From the NCBI GenBank assembly GCA_029784825.1, contig JAFMAU010000022.1, forward strand, positions 1 to 27,093: a DNA stretch of 27,093 nt. The letters run 5' to 3'. Shown here piece by piece: positions 23,740 to 27,093 of the stretch. This DNA is from Nitrososphaerota archaeon (GTDB lineage Archaea > Thermoproteota > Nitrososphaeria > Nitrososphaerales > UBA183). The translations under genes were made by a program, and so were the position numbers. Within the stretch, counting starts at the first letter, position 1. Every line of letters begins with the position of its first letter. A model generated the notes under the pieces. It was not told where the DNA came from. It did not search any database and saw only the letters and a list, made by a program, of their open reading frames with translations.

Positions 23740-24174
23740 TTGAACGCCGACGGTCGGATTAATCAGTCGAAGCGGCGCATGATACGTAGGATGGCGCTCG
23801 CGGCCATGGGACTGGGAGTTGCTGTTATCGCCTCTGTCCGGTTGTTGGAGACCTCACAGGCCGCGGCTGATGGCGCAACCAAATTGTTCGCTGCGTCATC
23901 GACTTCGGACGGTGCGCCCGACTCCGCGTCCATAACCGTCAAGGCCGTCTACTTTCAGATGTCCCAAATTGTCGACGTCCACCAAGAGTGCATCGCGGTC
24001 AAGCCCCCAGCCACGGTCGGCGAATTCCTTCAGATGGTGACGAGCAGGCACCCGGTTTTGGCAGGCATGATGCCAAACATGATGATTCTGGTGAATGGTT
24101 CCGCATCCAAGGTGGACACTCCGCTGAAAGATGGGGATGAGATTGACTTCGTACCAGCCTTCGCAGGGGGTTGA
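23740..24174 (+). CDS. MoaD/ThiS-like beta-grasp protein with twin-arginine-type export signal
   Basis: The 144-aa product has two parts. The N-terminus reads QSKRRMIRRMALAAMGLGVA and continues into a hydrophobic helix ending near residue 36, like a twin-arginine signal or signal anchor of the kind seen on Rieske proteins. After a Ser/Ala-rich linker, residues 64-144 resemble MoaD/ubiquitin-fold proteins: ITVKAVYFQMSQIV, IAVKPPATVGEFLQMV, SRHPVLAGM, MILVNGSASKVDTPLKDGDE and a C-terminal VPAFAGG. The Gly-Gly end is the group that E1-like enzymes adenylate in MoaD or ThiS. TTG 23740 is used; ATG 23779 would keep the RR motif region only in part. It is probably cotranscribed with the nirK-like gene 16 nt upstream. 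An exported MoaD is unexpected, and its function is unknown. Confidence 0.75.
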   Translation: MNADGRINQSKRRMIRRMALAAMGLGVAVIASVRLLETSQAAADGATKLFAASSTSDGAPDSASITVKAVYFQMSQIVDVHQECIAVKPPATVGEFLQMVTSRHPVLAGMMPNMMILVNGSASKVDTPLKDGDEIDFVPAFAGG

Positions 24175-24196
24175 ATGCGTCTGGCTGCCGTCCGGC

Positions 24197-24634
24197 CTAG
24201 GACTTTTGTCTCAGTGAAGTGGCCTTGGGGAAAACCTGGCGCTCTTCCGCGGCGGTGTGCCTGTCGAGCAGCGTAGTTAGCTCGGCCTGGACGGCTTCGA
24301 GTTCGATAGCTGGCGTGGCCGCCAGCTCGGTCACCCTCTTCATCAGTTGGTAAATCGGCCGATGCTGCTGGAATATCTTAATCTCCTCTGCCGCTCCCTC
24401 AACGCCCAGCCTCTCTATCAACAACCCCAAGATTTGAAACTCCTCGTCGGCGATGTGCTGTCTGAAAATCATGTCGAGTTCCTTCAGCACCAGTGAGGCA
24501 GACCTGAAGTCCCGCCTTTCGGTTGCCTCCTTCACACGTCGAAGCCCGTCTTTCATTATGACGTGCTCCTCCACGAGCACCCGAATCGTGCTCTCCAGGC
24601 CGAGATTCCTGGGCGAGAAGCGCCCTGTTACCAT
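24197..24634 (-). CDS. Hemerythrin-like HHE-domain protein
   Basis: Four-helix-bundle protein of 145 aa with the di-iron ligand pattern of HHE/hemerythrin domains: His24 (VEEHVIM), His60 with Glu64 (FRQHIADEEF), His91 (FQQHRPIY), and His126 with Glu130 (LDRHTAAEE). Such domains bind O2 or NO, or act in iron-sulfur repair (YtfE-like). It has no signal peptide, so it is cytoplasmic. ATG 24634 lies about 28 bp below a TATA-like TTCAAAG. It is convergent with the MoaD-like gene, 22 bp away. A neighbour that would make NO (the nirK-like product) makes NO sensing or protection attractive, but this is inference; oxygen binding is equally compatible. Confidence 0.9.
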   Translation of the reverse strand: MVTGRFSPRNLGLESTIRVLVEEHVIMKDGLRRVKEATERRDFRSASLVLKELDMIFRQHIADEEFQILGLLIERLGVEGAAEEIKIFQQHRPIYQLMKRVTELAATPAIELEAVQAELTTLLDRHTAAEERQVFPKATSLRQKS

Positions 24635-24658
24635 GCCGTCAACATAAACGCGCCAAGC

Positions 24659-24668
24659 TTTGAACTAG
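24659..24668 (-). promoter_or_regulatory. TATA-like box for hemerythrin gene
   Basis: The minus-strand AGTTCAAAGC is centred about 29 bp upstream of ATG 24634, giving an almost leaderless message. Confidence 0.38.
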
Positions 24669-24725
24669 GCCCAATGGCTAGACTGCGCGTGTTTCAGTCG
24701 CCCACGGGCTTGGACCTATCCGGAG

Positions 24726-25223
24726 TCAGCCCTTTCCGAGAGGCGCGCCGCACGCTCCGCAGAATTTCTGATTTGACGGCACGCTCGCGCCGCACGCGCG
24801 GCACTTGACCGACGAGACCGCGTTCGGAGGCGCCTGGGCGAATGGAGGAACGCCCGGTGCTACCGCAGCGTACGGAGTCTGGAACCTGACGAGGTTCTCC
24901 CTGATTATCCCGTAGGCCTTCTGGGCCTCGGAGTGCGGCAGGTCGTTGAGCGCCAGTGGGTCTCCCCCGAACCTCAGCGCGCATTTTATGGTCGACCTCA
25001 TCAGCCCGTTTTCGAGTAGCACGTTCGAGATGTCCTGGTAGTTGTAGTCTGTGTAGTCTCTCCTCATCCCGAGCGTGTGCGGGTGCCTGAGGATTATGCG
25101 TTGGTTGGTGATGGTTACCGAATCGATGTTTATCTTCGGATGGTAGATCTTCTGCTTGATGTGCATGAGAATCTGCTCGTTCGGCCCCAGAATCTTCTCG
25201 AGGTCGCTTGGCGCCTGTTCCAA
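24726..25223 (-). CDS. PH-like domain protein with C-terminal zinc ribbon
   Basis: A 165-aa cytoplasmic protein. Residues about 5-115 look like a bacterial-type PH domain: ILGPNEQILMHIKQKIYHP, SVTITNQRIILRHPHTLGMRRDY and YQDISNVLLENGLMRSTIKC, the usual unstructured-start, strand-rich pattern ending in a helix (HSEAQKAYGIIRENL). A Pro/Ala linker leads to a double CxxC zinc ribbon, CRAC at 143-146 and CGAC near 155-159. PH-plus-ribbon proteins are common in archaea, but their role is not settled; membrane or protein docking is likely. TTG 25223 follows the stop of the DUF4382 gene by a single base, so the two are coupled. No other start fits as well. Confidence 0.72.
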   Translation of the reverse strand: MEQAPSDLEKILGPNEQILMHIKQKIYHPKINIDSVTITNQRIILRHPHTLGMRRDYTDYNYQDISNVLLENGLMRSTIKCALRFGGDPLALNDLPHSEAQKAYGIIRENLVRFQTPYAAVAPGVPPFAQAPPNAVSSVKCRACGASVPSNQKFCGACGAPLGKG

Positions 25224-25224
25224 C

Positions 25225-25737
25225 TCAGCTCGGCCCCGTGACAGATTTGACAGTGACCACAGGCCTGAGGTTGCCCGACGCGCTGATGTTGGTCATGTCT
25301 GCGGTGACGTCTATCACCACGGTGGTGGTCTTGCCGGACGCGATTCGGAAGCTCAGTGGGACCTTGACCTGGCCGCTAGGGACGTTCAACGTAGTGTTCT
25401 TTCCGCCTATGGTGGCGGTCGCCGACAGGATTGTGAACCTGATCATTGTGTAGTTGCCGGCCGGTATGCTCTCGGAGCCCAGCATCTTCGTCACGTTCAC
25501 GAACGAGAGAAGGTCGAAGCTGGTCGAGTTGACCTTGAAGTTGACGCTGCTGTTGCCCTGGCCCTGAAGCTGGATGTCTGAGATGGTGAGGTAGATGTGC
25601 GAGACGTTCGAGACCGGAGAGTCGGTGACTCCTATGGCGAGGGAACCGTTGCCGCCAGGCATGGTAATCGCATAGGCAGTAACGATGACGACGGCGGCGA
25701 TTACAATCGCGATTCCTGCTGTTACCCCGGTCTTCAA
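25225..25737 (-). CDS. DUF4382-domain membrane-anchored exported protein
   Basis: A 170-aa protein with an N-terminal membrane helix (TAGIAIVIAAVVIVTAYAI) and an extracellular beta-rich domain of DUF4382 type: LAIGVTDSPVSNVSHIYLTI, FDLLSFVNVTKMLGSESIPAGNYTMIRFTI and VVIDVTADM. Several N-X-S/T sequons (NVS, NSS, NST, NVT, NTT) occur outside the membrane, consistent with N-glycosylation. Function is unknown; these proteins are surface-exposed and may bind ligands or the envelope. The start is TTG 25737 with AT-rich promoter candidates at 25760-25778. It is first in a two-gene unit with the PH/zinc-ribbon gene. Confidence 0.75.
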   Translation of the reverse strand: MKTGVTAGIAIVIAAVVIVTAYAITMPGGNGSLAIGVTDSPVSNVSHIYLTISDIQLQGQGNSSVNFKVNSTSFDLLSFVNVTKMLGSESIPAGNYTMIRFTILSATATIGGKNTTLNVPSGQVKVPLSFRIASGKTTTVVIDVTADMTNISASGNLRPVVTVKSVTGPS

Positions 25738-25768
25738 CGGCTCTCGGGCATGGTGAATGTTTAGGGTG

Positions 25769-25778
25769 GTATATTATC
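25769..25778 (-). promoter_or_regulatory. TATA-like box for DUF4382 operon
   Basis: The minus-strand GATAATATAC would start transcription near 25748, giving a leader of about 10 nt. A weaker CTAAACAT at about 25758-25765 would give a leaderless TTG start instead. Confidence 0.42.
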
Positions 25779-25809
25779 CAACGTCTTAGAATGACGCGTA
25801 GGCCGGACC

Positions 25810-26118
25810 CTAGGCCAGCTCGAACTCCACGAGCCAGAGTTCGTCCTTCGCTGCGAAGCCCTGCTTGCTCCAGTAGGCCCTGACCTCGGCCGCCGACCCT
25901 GCACCGTCGCGTCTGGCCAGCTTCTCATCTATGGCGCCCAGCTTGACCCTGCTCAGCCCGGTCACCTTCACCTTGCCGAACTTCCTCGGCGGATAGCCCA
26001 TCCTGGCGACATCGTAGGCCTCCCCCACCATGACCTTCGCCTTGGGCCACTTGCGCAGCGTGACCGTCTTCTTCCCCGCAAGAACCTGCTCGGCCGATTT
26101 GGCCCCGAAAACAATCAT
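25810..26118 (-). CDS. ASCH-domain protein
   Basis: A 102-aa protein made of a single ASCH domain, a PUA-like beta barrel that probably binds RNA or nucleotides. Seen: IVFGAKSAEQVLAGKKTVTLRKW (the GxKxxT..R motif near residues 15-22), a Gly-rich FGKVKVTGLSRVKLGAID strand pair, a helix AAEVRAYWSKQGF and the terminal strand DELWLVEFEL. Length and order are normal for stand-alone archaeal ASCH proteins. ATG 26118 lies about 28 bp below a TATA-like ACTTAACA at 26142-26149. It is divergent from the small membrane protein at 26242. The exact substrate is unknown. Confidence 0.86.
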   Translation of the reverse strand: MIVFGAKSAEQVLAGKKTVTLRKWPKAKVMVGEAYDVARMGYPPRKFGKVKVTGLSRVKLGAIDEKLARRDGAGSAAEVRAYWSKQGFAAKDELWLVEFELA

Positions 26119-26141
26119 GGTTAATCCGACGTGGACGAGTC

Positions 26142-26149
26142 TGTTAAGT
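26142..26149 (-). promoter_or_regulatory. TATA-like box for ASCH gene
   Basis: The minus-strand ACTTAACA centres about 28 bp upstream of ATG 26118, in the 123-bp divergent gap. The plus-strand gene's best candidate in the same gap is TTCAAAAG at 26204-26211. Confidence 0.45.
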
Positions 26150-26241
26150 ATTCGGTCGGGTGCGATGGTTCTGTACGAAACATGGGGAAGAATCGGACGA
26201 AGGATTCAAAAGCGGCTGAGATTCGAAAATGACGCGCTAGC

Positions 26242-26661
26242 GTGAAGACTTCGATCATCTTCCGAATTACCGGCATTGCACTGTTCATCCAGCTCGCTCT
26301 GGGCGGGCTCCTCACATTCGGCTTCGTCGACCCGCTGGCACACATCGTCTGGGGAGCCGTGGTCGGCATCCTGGCGCTGGTGACGCTGGCGTTTGTCATA
26401 AGGCTGAAACCTAGGCCCCGCCCGCTGACAGGCCTGTCGGTCGGCCTGGTTCTGCTCCTCGTCCTGCAGGTGGTCCTCGGGTTCTACACCCTCGACACCG
26501 GGGACCAGGCAGTCGCCTGGGTCCACTTCATCAACTCCTTGGCAATCTATGGCATGGGCGTCGCTGGGACTTTCATGGCTCTGGGCATTGACAAGATGGT
26601 CCCGCCAGGTTCCTCGCCGCCTGAGCGAGGGGAAGCAGACCGCTCCGGGCCGGCTCATTGA
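26242..26661 (+). CDS. Four-helix membrane protein, possible b-heme or half-CtaA/COX15-like protein
   Basis: A 139-aa membrane protein with four predicted helices at about 8-28, 32-54, 61-82 and 92-115, then a Pro/Ser/Glu-rich hydrophilic tail. Helix 2 contains His34 (PLAHIVWG) and helix 4 His95 (WVHFINSL). The two halves repeat a Q-x-x-L-G-G/F pattern (IQLALGGLL at about 16-24, LQVVLGFYT at 75-83). This internal symmetry and the paired His resemble the heme-binding halves of CtaA/COX15 or cytochrome b561-like proteins. The enzyme function is not shown and the protein is too short for full CtaA. GTG 26242 is used; the helix begins soon after. It is divergent from the ASCH gene and apparently monocistronic. 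Confidence 0.62.
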   Translation: MKTSIIFRITGIALFIQLALGGLLTFGFVDPLAHIVWGAVVGILALVTLAFVIRLKPRPRPLTGLSVGLVLLLVLQVVLGFYTLDTGDQAVAWVHFINSLAIYGMGVAGTFMALGIDKMVPPGSSPPERGEADRSGPAH

Positions 26662-26720
26662 CAATCGCACCTAGGAACCCGGTCGAGTCCAACACTAACT
26701 GCGGTGTAGTTGTTCTCCCG

Positions 26721-26735
26721 CGGAATTGAATTCCG
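26721..26735. promoter_or_regulatory. Palindrome CGGAATT-G-AATTCCG upstream of thiamine-binding protein gene
   Basis: A perfect 7-bp inverted repeat about one base is centred 42 bp upstream of the TATA-like box at 26766. It is AT-rich inside a GC-rich region and sits where an activator or repressor could bind. It lies in the 136-bp gap between the small membrane protein and the next gene, which has no other gene. Confidence 0.3.
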
Positions 26736-26765
26736 TCTTCTAGAGTGCCTCGCCTTGAGGCAAGC

Positions 26766-26774
26766 GGTTTTAGC
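26766..26774 (+). promoter_or_regulatory. TATA-like box for MTH1187-type gene
   Basis: GGTTTTAGC lies about 27 bp upstream of ATG 26798, predicting a leaderless mRNA. It supports ATG 26798 over the in-frame GTG at 26822. Confidence 0.45.
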
Positions 26775-26797
26775 ATGCCCTGGGCCTTCCTTCGGGC

Positions 26798-27093
26798 ATG
26801 ACCCAAAGGAAAGGCTGCCGAGTGGTAGCCGAGTTCTCCATCCATCCCATCGGCGAGGGCACCAGCGTCAGTAGATATGTTCGGGCGGCGCTCACTGAGT
26901 TGAGGAAGGCCAGAGGCCTGAGGCTGCAGGTGACACCGATGGCGACCGTGATCGAAGCCGCCAGCCTCTCGGACATCCTGAAGGCGGTCGAGGCTGCGCA
27001 TGAAGCGGTGTTCAGCCAAGGGGCCAACAGGGTGGACTTCACCCTGAGAGTTGACGACAGGAGGGACAAAGAGAGGCGCATGGAAGACAAGGT
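26798..27093 (+). CDS. MTH1187/YqgV family thiamine-binding protein (partial, runs off window)
   Basis: Small ferredoxin-like-fold protein of the DUF77 family (MTH1187, YqgV). Some members bind thiamine or a related ligand in the cytoplasm. The visible 98 residues include VVAEFSIHPIGEGTSVSRYV, the family's start strand with the PxGEGTS motif. LQVTPMATVIEA follows (LxPMxTxIE), then a helix ILKAVEAAHEAVFSQGANRV and DRRDKERRMEDKV, the family's usual ending, so only a few residues are missing. ATG 26798 fits a TATA-like box 27 bp upstream. It is not linked to thiamine synthesis genes here, so a precise role cannot be given. Confidence 0.92.
   Translation, partial: MTQRKGCRVVAEFSIHPIGEGTSVSRYVRAALTELRKARGLRLQVTPMATVIEAASLSDILKAVEAAHEAVFSQGANRVDFTLRVDDRRDKERRMEDK

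Noticed and set aside
1..27093. tRNA, rRNA, CRISPR arrays, insertion sequences
   Set aside because: No T-arm or anticodon pattern, regular spacer-repeat array, transposase or terminal repeat could be recognised by eye on either strand.

Overview
The window looks like a GC-rich archaeal chromosome, most plausibly of the Thaumarchaeota/Nitrososphaeria. The archaeal markers are the large subunit of DNA polymerase D, an XPD-type helicase, an STT3/AglB oligosaccharyltransferase, Sec61 beta, DUF2070, CofE (coenzyme F420), a Bat-type HTH regulator and an MTH1187-type thiamine-binding protein. A NirK-like copper oxidase with a fused C-terminal plastocyanin domain points the same way, because such fusions are common in Thaumarchaeota. 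There is no amo gene here, so ammonia oxidation cannot be claimed. Promoters are TATA-like boxes about 25-28 bp upstream of start codons, and many first genes look leaderless, often with TTG starts. One internal operon gene (gcvH) keeps a clear Shine-Dalgarno.

Layout. 1-2213 (-): AglB/STT3, cut by the window edge. 2257-3801 (-): gcvT-gcvH operon, divergent from cofE (3857-4630, +) across one shared AT-rich box. 4667-7618 (+): 58-aa zinc ribbon, type IA topoisomerase, 70-aa Cys-rich protein and a three-helix membrane protein. 7601-10816: a DNA-repair-like group of a RecA-like protein without a recognisable P-loop (-), an RNase H/RuvC-fold protein (+) and an XPD-like Fe-S helicase (-). 10853-12786 (-): tmk and an HD phosphohydrolase overlapping by ATGA. 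12827-14750 (-): Sec61 beta and DUF2070. 14848-16137 (+): serine hydroxymethyltransferase (SHMT). 16126-19590 (-): PolD DP2. 19771-21204 (-): a dihydrolipoamide-dehydrogenase-like flavoprotein. 21205-21509: a gene-free stretch with nested inverted repeats. 21510-24634: a copper/nitrogen-oxide region with a Bat-type regulator, a NirK-cupredoxin fusion, an apparently exported MoaD/ubiquitin-like protein ending in GG, and a hemerythrin. 24726-27093: a PH-domain/zinc-ribbon protein, a DUF4382 protein, an ASCH protein, a small four-helix membrane protein and a partial thiamine-binding protein.

Together these give three themes. The first is one-carbon metabolism: glycine cleavage T and H proteins, SHMT and a possible L protein lie within about 19 kb in separate transcription units, without gcvP. 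The second is replication and repair: DP2, topoisomerase, XPD, the RecA-like and RNase H-fold proteins, thymidylate kinase and an HD phosphohydrolase that may act on dNTPs. The third, and the best candidate for undescribed biology, is the nirK neighbourhood, where a MoaD-like beta-grasp protein appears to carry a twin-arginine export signal.
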